A stretch of DNA of 45,666 nucleotides from Chloromonas sp. AAM2 (lineage: Eukaryota > Chlorophyta > Chlorophyceae > Chlamydomonadales > Chlamydomonadaceae). The notes beneath the pieces were generated by a model. It did no database searches, was not told the DNA's origin, and saw only the letters and a list, made by a program, of their open reading frames with translations. The translations under genes were made by a program, and so were the position numbers. The DNA lies in NCBI GenBank assembly GCA_004335635.1, contig QAXH01006821.1:1-45666 (forward strand). Reading direction: 5' to 3'. Of this stretch, positions 11,841 through 23,800 are shown in pieces. The stretch's first letter is position 1, and the number at the start of each line of letters is the position of its first letter.

Positions 11841-14800
11841 ATGTCTATAGCGGGCCCACCAACTCACTGGCAGAGCGACGTTCTTCAGAACATCAGCAAC
11901 AATCAGGATCTGTCGCGCAAGACCAGCGCTAGGTCTTACGATGCAGCGGCACTTTCTGAAGTATGCCGCCATGTACGCCAGGTAGCGGATGGGCGACGCG
12001 ATGCAGACCTATATGACATGCTGGCAAACACCAGGAGGGAGGAGACCTACCAGCCCTACTTTCCAGGGGTAGGTGCCTCCATGGGCCGATGATCATGAGC
12101 CACCAGCTGTTGAGTGCGTGACTTGAATTGCATTCAGGCTGGATCAAACGTGTCAGCCGCTAATCCAGCCTACAGCAACACAAACGTTGCAGACCTGCAG
12201 CAGCTTACAATGTGTTCATTGCTGCTCTTGCGTCTGCAGTGGCCCAGCCTTCTTCGCACCCTGTCGCCTACCATATGTGACATGCCACGCATGGTACAAG
12301 AAAAGTACCGCACGTGCCAGACAATGTGTTTCTGTGGTCTCTTCCCGCAAATCCAGCATGCGTGGGCCTCCATCGACAACTCCTTGTACCTCTGGCGGTA
12401 TGACAGAAGGTCAGCACTTGCTATCACGCCTAACGGCACCTTAGGTTTTAAGAGGCATTGCGCTCCCAGACGTTGGTATGCATGCACAACAGCACAGTTG
12501 TCCGGCTTCACGATCTACGCTCAGTCACATGCTGTGATGTACGCTCAGCCTGACATGCACGACCGTGATACGCCCTGCTGTTCAAGTTCTGTGTCCAAAC
12601 GTGTTCCTTTCTGCCTTCAAGCCCGTCCTGATTTTTTCCCTGGCTTTCTTCTCTTGTTCCTGCTCAGGATAGATCAGAACGGTACACGACCCGTCCCATG
12701 TCCCGTGACGGCTTCCACGACGTAAAAATCTGTACGTAAATGTGTTCAAACGCATTTTGCCTGTGCCTGTCCCGTGCAGCAATGACGTTCCCGTTGAGTA
12801 CTGCGGCGAGGAACAGGCCATCTGTGCGGTGGGGCTGGTCAGCCCTCGGCCTGGCGTGTTCTTGGAGGCACTTCAGCACATCATTGTGCTGTGCACCACA
12901 ACTGAGGTGGGCACTGCCTTCAAGCCTGTACAAGCAGCCTGGTATAATCAACTCATTATACATATTATCATTGAATTTACATACTTGTTTTACTAGTGCT
13001 GTTCAAAAGCAGCAGCCCACATGCATTAGATGTCACATCTGCATCATGCTACTAGACACAAGGCACCCTGCTGCTGCGGTACTGCACACCAACTTGACCT
13101 CAGGTCCCAAGCCCTACCAAAGTGTGTATGGTATCTGAGTGGTATCTGAGTGATATGGCTTCTATCTCGCCCCACCCCGGCTCCAGGCACAACACTACCA
13201 ATCACTATACACGCTAGTCCTACCTTGCACCCTGGGATGTCGAGCTATTTGCCATTAGCCACCATCCTCTGGGAGCAGACCCTTGTTACAACCACTGTTA
13301 TCATTGCAGCTGCGAGCTGCTAGCTGTGCGGTCGCCAGCTTTCACGCGAGTGACCCCTGTGCTCCCCTGTGCTAGCTTCCGACCATGCGACACTACCCAT
13401 GTCACTGTCCTCTTTCACTTCTCCCTTTTCCCCCCACAATGAAGTGACCCCATCCCAATGCATCATGTCCGCCTGCCCGCCCACAGATTGTCCTGCTGGG
13501 TGTGTGCCCCACCCGGCGCCTGGCGGGCCCTGGACAGCCCACGCACCCCTCCGCGCCCAGCCTCGCCCTGCAGCCCCTGCCCATGTACAGCGTGCCTAGC
13601 GACAACGTGGTCATGACCTGCGTGGCCTCGAGTGCGGTCAGTGGCCGCATCTTCCTAGGGGGCAGTGACGGGCATCTGTACGAGCTGCAGTATGCAGCGG
13701 CGGAGAGCTGGGTGCGCAAGCGATGCACCAAGGCAAGTGGTCTCGTGTGAAACTGGCTGGGCGTAACAACAACCTCAGTCGGCGGCTGGGCGCACAGAGA
13801 ACCCAGGAACCCAGGTCAAGACTGGGTCAAACACACTCTAGATGTGTACGTAGACTGAGTGCCAAGCAAGTCGTGCTTTTTCGACCAGCCTGGGTTTTCA
13901 AAGAACCACGGTCAAGATGCCAGAGTTGAACGTGCCAAACAATTTCAGGGATTTGGCACATTTGAAGTGGCTTAGCGAGGAGTTGGCTGCAGGACAGCTG
14001 GACCCTGGGCATGGCAGCACAGAAGAGCACATGATTGACTTTCAAGAGATGTTTAACAATAACTGCTTAGCAATATGCTTATTTTCATTGCTTGCAACGG
14101 CTACCACTACTCTCGCTTCTGATGCTCTTTTTTGTCAAAGGGTGTTAATTTGAGCAGGGGCACATGCAATGCTTCAGACCCTAGGCCGTGTAGTATTGGA
14201 CAAGGCTGTTCACAAGGTGTTGCACGTGTTCCCTGTGTAAAAGACGTTACATGGTCACAGCACGTCACACACATGCCCTTGTGCTGCAGGTGCGTTTGAC
14301 AGGTAAGCTGCAGCAGCTGCTGCCCAGCTTCATCCCGGCCATGCTTGGCTACGGCAGTGGAGGGGCTGTGGAGAAGGTGGTGGTTGATGACCAGAGGCAC
14401 ACCCTGTATGTGCTGATCAACGGGGGTTATTTACAGGTGAGGCATGGCCGTCTGGGCAGGCAGTCAGGGATGCGGGCAGGCAGACAAACAATCAGATGCA
14501 CATTCACATAGCTCAAGTCAGATGAACAATGGGTCATGGAGAGCTGATTAGTCTTTGAACGTTGGTTATGAGCAGCTGGTTGAGCCAGGAGTTGACGAAC
14601 GGAGAGTTAGACGAACAATGGCACAGGCAAACAGGCTGGCAGATAGCTCTGCAGATACGCATGTGGCTGAGTAGCCAGGCCTGGGTAGCCATGTGTCAGG
14701 GAACGCGTGGGGGCTGATTGCCAATAAATCATTTCTGCCTGGCTTTCCAGGAAGCGCTGCCCATCTGCAGGCAAGCCATGTACGCCAACAAAAGAAGCAC

Positions 14801-17800
14801 GCAATCCAGCATCGTGACTGTGTGCAGCTGACACCACATAGTGTGCAAACGTACGCAGGTGTTTGACCTGGGTGCCAGTGGCACTGACCCCGCCAGGAAG
14901 GTGGCAGAGGTCACAGACTTCTACCAGGCGGCGGCCGGAGCCAGCGGCGGGCGCGACATCTTTCGCAACGCAGCAGCAGAGAGGAAATCGGCAGCGGTCA
15001 AGCACATCACACCCATACGTGAGCATCATGAGGGGTGGGCACGTGCAGGGTGACTGGCAAGTCATGTCTTCTCTGGGTGCTGCAGGCTTTGATTGAGAGC
15101 ACTGAGACCGGGGCTGGGCACATTCTACTGTCACTCGGCAATGGGTCCCCTCTTTCAATCGTGTCTGGGCCATATTCAGCTCAACCTGCTGCAGCAGCTG
15201 AGAACGATTGATAGTACGACTGGCCATGCCATCACCAGGTGCTCAGGGCGTCTGTGACACGTGTATGTGTCCCGGTCCAGGCAGGGTAGATAGCAAAGAA
15301 CTGCTCTTGCAATTGGTGCCAAATACTATCACGTTGTGCCGCAGTTGTTTCCTTAGCCACACCTCGTGCGGTAGTTGCTGCATGTGCTGCAAACGGCCGT
15401 ACGATACCATTCGCAGTCATGTCAGAAACTGCACCCCTCACGATATCTTCATCATCTGCCATGCACAGCCTTTGCCTGTGCTGTTACGTTTGTTTGCGTG
15501 CAGCGCTGTCAGAATCCTCCAAGCTGCATCTCCTGGCCATCACAGCCGACGGGCGGCGAGTGTACTTCACCACACACATGTTGCGTAACTATTACTACGC
15601 CCCTGCATACCAGCCCACAACCGGTGCCACCGCCCAGGTAAGAGCATGCATGCGCATGTCACAGGTGTTGATTTAGTAGCACGGTCGGCAGCTGCCAAAG
15701 AGCCGGCATGTGCAGTCGCAGGGTTGTGCTACACATGGCTCATGCAAGTCTTTTCCAACCCACTTGCACCCGTTTTACACAGCCCCCTCCTTTCTTCAGC
15801 AAGGAGGCAGAGTGGAACAGTCTTTATACGCCCTAAGGTTGCAGACGACTCACCGCTGTGTACCCAACTCTGCACACTACTGAGCAGTCGTTTGAGGTTG
15901 CCTTCACACAACCAAGCGCATGACTGCATAACAAGCAGGTTGCCTGAAACTTGAAACGATACGTGTGTTTGACTTCTATTGCAGGGCGGGCCGCCAGCCC
16001 CTCCGCCCCGGCCCGTGACGCTGATGGCGCTGTTCTCCCGCCAGGCGCTGCCGCATGCCGGCGTGTCCATGGCACGCAGCCAGGCAGACCTGGCAAGGTG
16101 GGAAAGGGCCCAGTCATGCAACCTCATGTCAACCAGCTGAAACCATCTGCACTGTCTGCTGTCCTGATCTGTCCTACTACTGAAGCCAAGTTAATGCCAC
16201 GGACCTAGCATTGTCACGCTCTGGATGTCAGAGACCTGAACACTGGTCAAGTAGAGCTGTAACAGCACCAGGAAGCTTGGCCGTTTTTTGCAAGCGTCTG
16301 TGGTCAGGTCCTGCTGTCACTTGCCCTCTTGGCTGGCGCTTGTCATCATCCAACGGCCGCATGTTGTTCGGCAGCAGTACGGACGGAGTGAAGGCAGTGT
16401 GTGGATTAGGCAAGGGTGTTTTATTCTGAGCTTGCTATCATACTGGATCATCAGCAAGTGGTATGGTTACACATAATGCAGCTGTTTTGGTTACACATAA
16501 TGCGAGCAAGGTTCGCCCCGTCGGACAGTTGGTTGTGGCTTTCCTGCCCTGTCACAGGCCGACCGCCCTCCAGGTTGTGGCTGCCCACTACTCGCAAGGC
16601 ACCCTGCTGCTATCAGAGGCAGCGGGCAGCGAAGGGCGCACCACCAAGCTGCTGGTGGCCTGCCGCAACGCCACACAGCCGCTGGCATCCACGCTGGGCA
16701 TGAACAGCGGGGCGGGCGGCGTGGCAACGCAGGCGGGGCTCAGGGAACTGCTGTCAGAGCTGGCCACAAGCATACCGGGTGAGGCTTCAAGCTGTGCTTG
16801 CATATGGGCAGTGGTGCGGCGCATGCAAAAGGACGGTGGCGGCACGGTGTGCATGCAAAAGGGCATGCACGGCAGGGTGTACATGCAAAAGGGCGTGAGC
16901 GGTAGGCTCCAGGGCAGGCTGCATGCCAGGGTCGGGCGAGGAAAACAGGCAGGGCATGTGAATGTGTGCGGTGGTTTGGCTGGGTAGACGCATGGATGGG
17001 CTGGTCAGGCAGGCTATGCTATATGCTGATAGCGCATCTGAGCGTGCTAATGCTGCCAGCAAGCCAGCCTTTCTATTTAAGCCCATCAAAATTACGACTC
17101 ACTCGATGTGAATCAAGGTATCTGCCTTGTGTGTGTAGTTCTACATCTGTTCGTCCCACAAATGGAACAGAAGATGGCTGCGAACTAATTTGAAATGAAC
17201 GATTGTCTGCTATTGATCGTGCTCGTGCACCTTAGGTGAGACGTGTGCGTTAGAGGCGCTGGCCATCTCAGCCCACGGGCTGGATTTTGTAGCTGTCTGC
17301 CCTGTAGCTATCTGCCCTGCCCTTCAAACTGTCCGTTTAACTTGTTATTTTCACTCTTCTTCATGTTCTTTAGGTGAGACGTGTGCACTAGAGGCGCTGC
17401 CCAGCGCAGCCAACGGTCTGGAGCTCCTTCCCGAGAGCCTGCCGGGCAGCGGCACTGCGGGCGGGCTGCCTGGGGCGCACGACGAACTGGTGGCGCAGCT
17501 GTTCCGCGCGCCGCCGCGCTTCGTGCTCATCAGCACTGCGGGGGTGGTGCAGCTGGAGCGAAGGAGGTGAGCACAGCATGCAATGACATTTCATTTTATC
17601 CACCTTCTACGGTCAATGCTGACAGCAGAGACGGCATTCTATTTCTTGTTTCGTACACCTTGACAGCTGGTTATCCTTTATCATCAACAGTAGCGAGTTC
17701 AGGTGTAGCAACCTCAAAGCTAAGCACAGACAATTGCTTGAAGAAGATGTGGCTTCACACTTTACACACCTTGTACGTTTGATAGCGGCAATGAAGCTGG

Positions 17801-20800
17801 CATCTCAATATGTGTTGGAGAGCAAAGCAAGCGCTGGGCGTGCATGTTCTTCAGTTTGTTCTGTCGTCAGAATACTAGTTGTCTTCAGTATGAGACTGCG
17901 CGCCTGTTGCTATCTCTGGGCGTCAGTCATTGTCACTGGCACTCCAGCCTTAGACACTGGCACTTCAGCTACAGGCAACGCCAAAGCACATCTTTGTTTT
18001 CAGGCAGCACAGCATCTTCAACACTGACAACAGTCTATAACATGCCTCAAGGCACAACTCAAACTGTAAAGGAACACGCGGTATGGATCCGATGTGTAAC
18101 GAGTCTCACGTCTCCTGTCCCTGCAGGCCGCTGGATGTTCTGTCCGCGCTGCTTGAGGAGCGCAACGCGGCTCGGGTCGAGGCCTTCTTCGAGGCGTACG
18201 GGGCGGCGGAGGCGGCGGCCATGTGTCTGGCGCTGGCTAGTGCACAGCCGGGCGCACTGCCGGCGGTAGGTGTGCCACGAGTGTTGCTTGTTGTTGTCGT
18301 CGTTACGTGTGTATTGGTCTCTGCTGTGGTCATCAAGCGGCCATGTGGCTAGCGCACAGCCGGGCGCACTGCCGGCGGTTGGTGTGCCATGTGTGCCGTT
18401 GCTGTATTGTTGCCGTTGTTACATTGGCCACACGTACCCTGCTTGCTCAGCGAGAGCACATGCGGGGTTTGTTTTGGGACCAACGTCAACGCATGTTATG
18501 GTTGCTACTGAGCGGCAACACCACAATGCTTGGAACGCCTGTAAAGTGTGTCCAGCACACTTTAAGCAACTTCGATCTCCAGTTACACGTATCTGTTGAG
18601 TCTCAGTCACCTACATTCGTGTGTGACAGGGGTCTCAGTGTGTACAGCACAAGCCAAGGAAGTCTTATCTTGCTGCAGTTATGCTCGTGTGTGCGTCTTT
18701 GCAGGTTGTCGTTGATGAGGCCAGCGCCTGCCTGGACAACATGGCACTGGTGGGCGAGGCGCGCATGCCACAGGACGTGCCGCAGCCAGAGGCGGGAGCC
18801 ATGTCAGCAGGAGTGCCAGGGGCAGCCAACGCTATCTTCATGGGGCAGTGAGTGATGAAATGCTGCAAAGGTGTCTGGTCATGGCAAGGCCTTGTACTGC
18901 ATGTGCTTGGCTTGCCTGGAGCATCATGCTTAACGGGGTGATGTAGTTGGCTAATCCTGCAGGTGTTCAGTGCAATGCACCAACAAATGCCTGCAAGCAT
19001 GCCTGTGCTGCTGCGATAACAGCGATAAAGGCGGCCAGTCGTGATCACGTCTGTGTGTTGATATGTGCCCAGTATTTGACTAGAAAGCCCTGCTCATGCT
19101 TTGGACGGCAACTTTCTTTTGCCGATATGGAATCTGGCTATGGCTATCACATCATTCTTTATGCTGCATCATTCTTGTTGCGATGTTGTCTACCGCATTG
19201 ATTCAATGGCGTGTTGTTTGTGCCATGCCACAGGGCGGTCAACCCCCACCCCGAGCCTGACTGGTCCGCCGGGCACCGGGGCGTGTGCCTGTACGTCTCC
19301 CGCCTCACTTCGCCTGTGTGGGAGGTGCGGCTGGTGACGACGGCGGGGGCGGGAGCGGCAGCAACACTGGTCATGCGCCTGCCACGAATGGCAACAGAGG
19401 TGAGACTCGTGTTGTACATACAGGGATAGATAGACGGATAGATTATACAGCGAGGCCACATGCACCGAGCTGATATTGGCTAAGATGGCCGACTCGGTGA
19501 AGCTTGCATCCCTGACTTTTTCCTTACATTGGACGACATACAATCATCACTGGTAAGCTAGCATGCGGCTGCTGTGTGCACTCGTGGGCTTGTGCACTTG
19601 TCCATCATTCTGGCTCAGCCTGCAGCAGTTGCGGTTGCCCAAAACAGTCACGCACTCAGTGCATGTATGCATGCATGCATGCACGGGTCGCCTCACGGCA
19701 GCTGCTTTGATGAGTCACCATGCAGCGCTAACTGCAGTACCCGCACAGCATGACAGGGTCAGAGCCACACTTCGGGAGCCCACGCCCAAGACGTGGCGGT
19801 TGGGTATTTGGATGGTGTGGCACAGCTGCAACAGCATGAGTATCACTCGTGTCGTCATGTGTGCCACACGCATAGGGTCCGGTCACCACGGGTCCGGTCT
19901 TGCAACAATGAATCGGCCTGACGTTGATGTGTTGCATCTTGAAGACTGAAAGGGATAGCAACTATATGTACGTATGTGTGTATTTACACCAGGGAAGCCG
20001 TCGGAGGACACGGAACATCATGTGACAGTCTTAATCTGGTCAGTTGACTGACTGTTAAGGATTCGGGAAGCTGGCATAATGGCGGGCAGTCAACGTCATG
20101 CCAATGGTCTGGCCTCGCCAAGCCGTGTGCACTTAATGACTGGAACAAACGTGTACACAAGGAGAGCTGTGCACACTTCTGAACCAGCTGGCGTGTGGGT
20201 GCTGCATGTGCCCACAGGCTCTGTTGGCTCGTCTGCGGCAGCTGGAGGTGTTCCTGGGCGACTACACCACCCGCAGGCAGCAGCACGGCACCATGGCGCG
20301 CTACAGCCCGTCCATGGGCACGGGGCAGTACGCGCCGCCAAAGGGATTTGGTGCGGGATACATGGGCACCGGACAGGTGCGATTGCAAATGAAGAAATGA
20401 TGACATGATGATTCAGTGAAAGGTGCAGTGATCGTTTTTTGCTCAATTGCTTGCATGCACATCACACAACCAGCCCTTTACTATACCTGTCTGCTCGCTG
20501 ACGTACCTGGTATGTGCCATGTTCCGTTCTGTTGCCGGCCATGGTAGGTCAGGGCGGAGACATCCCCTTACGTGACCTGTGACAATTTATTCTGATGTAA
20601 GCATGTCTTTCTAGCACGGTAAACAGAGTGGTTGGTACTGAGAACAGCCTGGCCATACTAGGCAGGACCAAGGCGTGCAGCTGCATGCACATGGCAGGAC
20701 CAAGGTGTGCAGCTGCATGCACATGGCAGGAACGATTGTGAAGCTTGACGCGAACAGACTGCTAGCATAACAATCCTTTTGGGCGCTCAGTTGTTGAATG

Positions 20801-23800
20801 GCTGGCCATGCCCATGTCAACGCAGGAGGACATAGCCGGTACGCACGCCAAGCGCCAGCGCCTGGCCCACGCATCAGTGCTCGAGGACGAGCGCACGCAG
20901 AGATTGAGGCACCTAGTGGGCAAGTCAGCGCAGGCAAGTCTGTGTTCTTGTTCTCTGAGCCGTTCGTTTGAAAACCATTTTCAGAGGCATCCTCAGAAAC
21001 CAGTCTCAGAAGCCATCCGCTCGAAAGCAGGACGGCTTTTAGTTCAAGAAAGGATGTCGGCCGGCTCGTATGGGACATGTGACGACATGGCAAGGGATGC
21101 AACACGAGAACGCAGGAGCATGTCCTTGTTGAAGCAGCCATGTGTTCTGTGTGGAGGTTATAGTTTAGCTGCTACAAAACCCGCATTTTTGAATTGATCT
21201 CTTTTCTCCTGACATTGTGCTGTGACATGTTTGTGGCAGGCGCTGGCGCTTCTTCACATCCTGGCCGACAATAACATTGCCCGCATCGCCTTGGCACTCG
21301 GAGACATGGCACGCAAGCAGCTACAAGAGCTGGTGAGTGCGCTCTGATGTCAAGTAGTATCTCAGTCCTCCATCATGGAAACACGCGTTCACCAAGTGTC
21401 ACAGACTTTGGTCAGGACTGAGATGCCAACTATGCTGGTGAATTGAAGGCCGTATGCTGTTACATTGGCACCAGTCGCAGGAAGTGCAGCCACTGGAATT
21501 TGTTTGCAACTTAAACTGACCGTTGTTGGCAGCTGGCAGAATTGTCATCATTTGACATGGTTGAGATGATGCGCTGCTGCGCCACTGCTTGCAGACATTG
21601 CGCGATTTGGTTTGTGATGTGGAAGGCGAACAGCTAGCCACACAGCTCATCAGTGTGCTGGTCACACAACATTTGAATGCAAGCACGACAGGTGCGCAAG
21701 GAATGATGTAGAGGCAAAACCCATATTGACGATGATATCTCATGATTATGCATTGGTGCAGGCTTAGCCAGCTCATGCCATGTGAGTCATGTGTGTCCAG
21801 GGCATGTCATGTGGCATTGGCCAGGTCATGTCGTGTGTCAGATTTCATTGGCCAGCTCGTGTCACGTGGGTCATGACACATGTGTATCCAGCAGGTTGGT
21901 GTGCGGGGACTCGCACTGACACAGGCACTTTGCAGTCCAGTCATCCAGTGCCAAGGGTGAGATGAGGTTTCGGGTTTTGTTCACTGACTTGGGTGACCCT
22001 GGTCAGTGGTTTCCTGCAGCCATCAGCCCTCAAACTAAGCATAACAACTGATCATAACGATATTTTTCTCTCGTGTGGTTCTGGTTGTTGCTTTGCCTGC
22101 AGCCTTGAGCCCTGTGTCCGGAGTGGAGGTGGTGGCGGTGCTGCTGCAGCGACACTGTCCTGCGTTCTTCAAGGAAGAGGACAGGCTGTTCTACCAGGTA
22201 AACCCCATCACTATTGCTGCTTTCTTGCAGGGGTTCCTGACGTAGGCGTTCCCGCCAGAGGTGTCTGCTATGTGCCACGCAGTTGCCAAAGTGTGGCTAT
22301 TTACTATCATTTGCTCTTGCAGAGCCTGCTTGCAATTTCTGTTTGGATGAGCTCCACAGGACAGCTGTCCCGCCCGTTGGCAATATCAGCCCTCACATCC
22401 ATGCATCGTGTGGATACCGTGGAATGCAATGTGTGATAATGCTTATGCTGATGATGCTATATGCGTGTCTGTCTGTCTGTCTGTCTGTCTGTGTGCGTGT
22501 CTGTGTCCCTGTCGTTGCACATTGGCAATTTAAACGCTACAGGATGGATTGATTTTGCGTGCAACGCCTGTGTTGTTGCGCAGGCGTCTGCCCAGCTCAA
22601 GGCCGCCCAGTCGCTCTCCCCCGGTGCGGAGCGGGACGGTCAGATCAAGGCGGCGCTGCACGTGCTGAGGCGCGTGCCGGCGGCATCCAACCTTGAGACG
22701 CTCACCTCCCAGCTAGCCTACCTCAAGGCGTACGGGGTGAGTGGGACGGGTATCACAAACACGTGATTTGCATCACCGCAGCTTTGCTGTAAAGTCTAAG
22801 GGCGGGCGCAATCACCTCATATCTGGGTCGATCACAGCAACAGTATGAGCATACAGTGCAAGGCATTCAGCCACTCGACAGGCTCAAGTACAAGGCACGC
22901 ACAACAGAGCATGGAATCGCGAGCGAGTTGTGGGCCCAAACACGCTGTAGTCAGAGGTATTGAAAGGAAACCTTCATCGAACATCAAGCGAAGGTGTGGG
23001 TTTACATCCCATTTATTTGATATCCACGACATCGCTGAGGGCAGCTCTTGCTTGTCGGTTAAGCACTGGTTGTGCATGCGTGTGTTTAGGTGCATGCCAT
23101 GCAACAACGGTCCTGCAACAAGGGCATACAAATGCGTGTCAAATGCATTTCATGCAACAACGGCTGTGTTGCTGCAGGATGTCCTGGAAGTGCCCATGGC
23201 TGCCGCCGCCGCCGCAGACCCCTCCAACGCCGCCCTGCGTCCCGAGCTGGGTCCAGAGTGCGAAGCAGCCCGTCAGCGACGCAAGGAAGCCTACAAAGCC
23301 GTCCTCAGCATGCTGCGGCAACTATGCACAGGCAGCGGCAACCCAGCCGCCGCTGCTGCCACAGCCGATGGCGTGCCCCCTGACCAAGCTAGCGTCCTAG
23401 CCGCTGCCGAACGATCAGCCGCCAAGTCCGCAGTCCTCAAGGCCTGCTTCCAATCCACGGATTCGTTCTTCCACACGTGCCTGTATGAGACGTTGGTCGA
23501 TGTTGGCGAGTCGGGGCCGCTGCTGGCAGCGAACCCACCGCACTTGCAAGCGTTTCTCGCGAATGAGTCGGGTTTGGCGGGTGGGCTGGCGTTGGCGAGT
23601 GCGGGGTCGGAGCCGCCCCCTGTGGGGCCCCTTGCGCAGCGGCACTGCGCATTGGCGGAGTTGCTAGCGAAGCTCTTTGTGAGCCAGAGGCGGTTCCGCG
23701 AGGCCGCAGCCGTTTACAAGTGTCTGGCTGCAAGGAAGTCCGGCACGGGAGCGCAAGCTGTGCCTTTAGAGGACCGGGTGAAGTTTTTGCAAGCTGCTGT

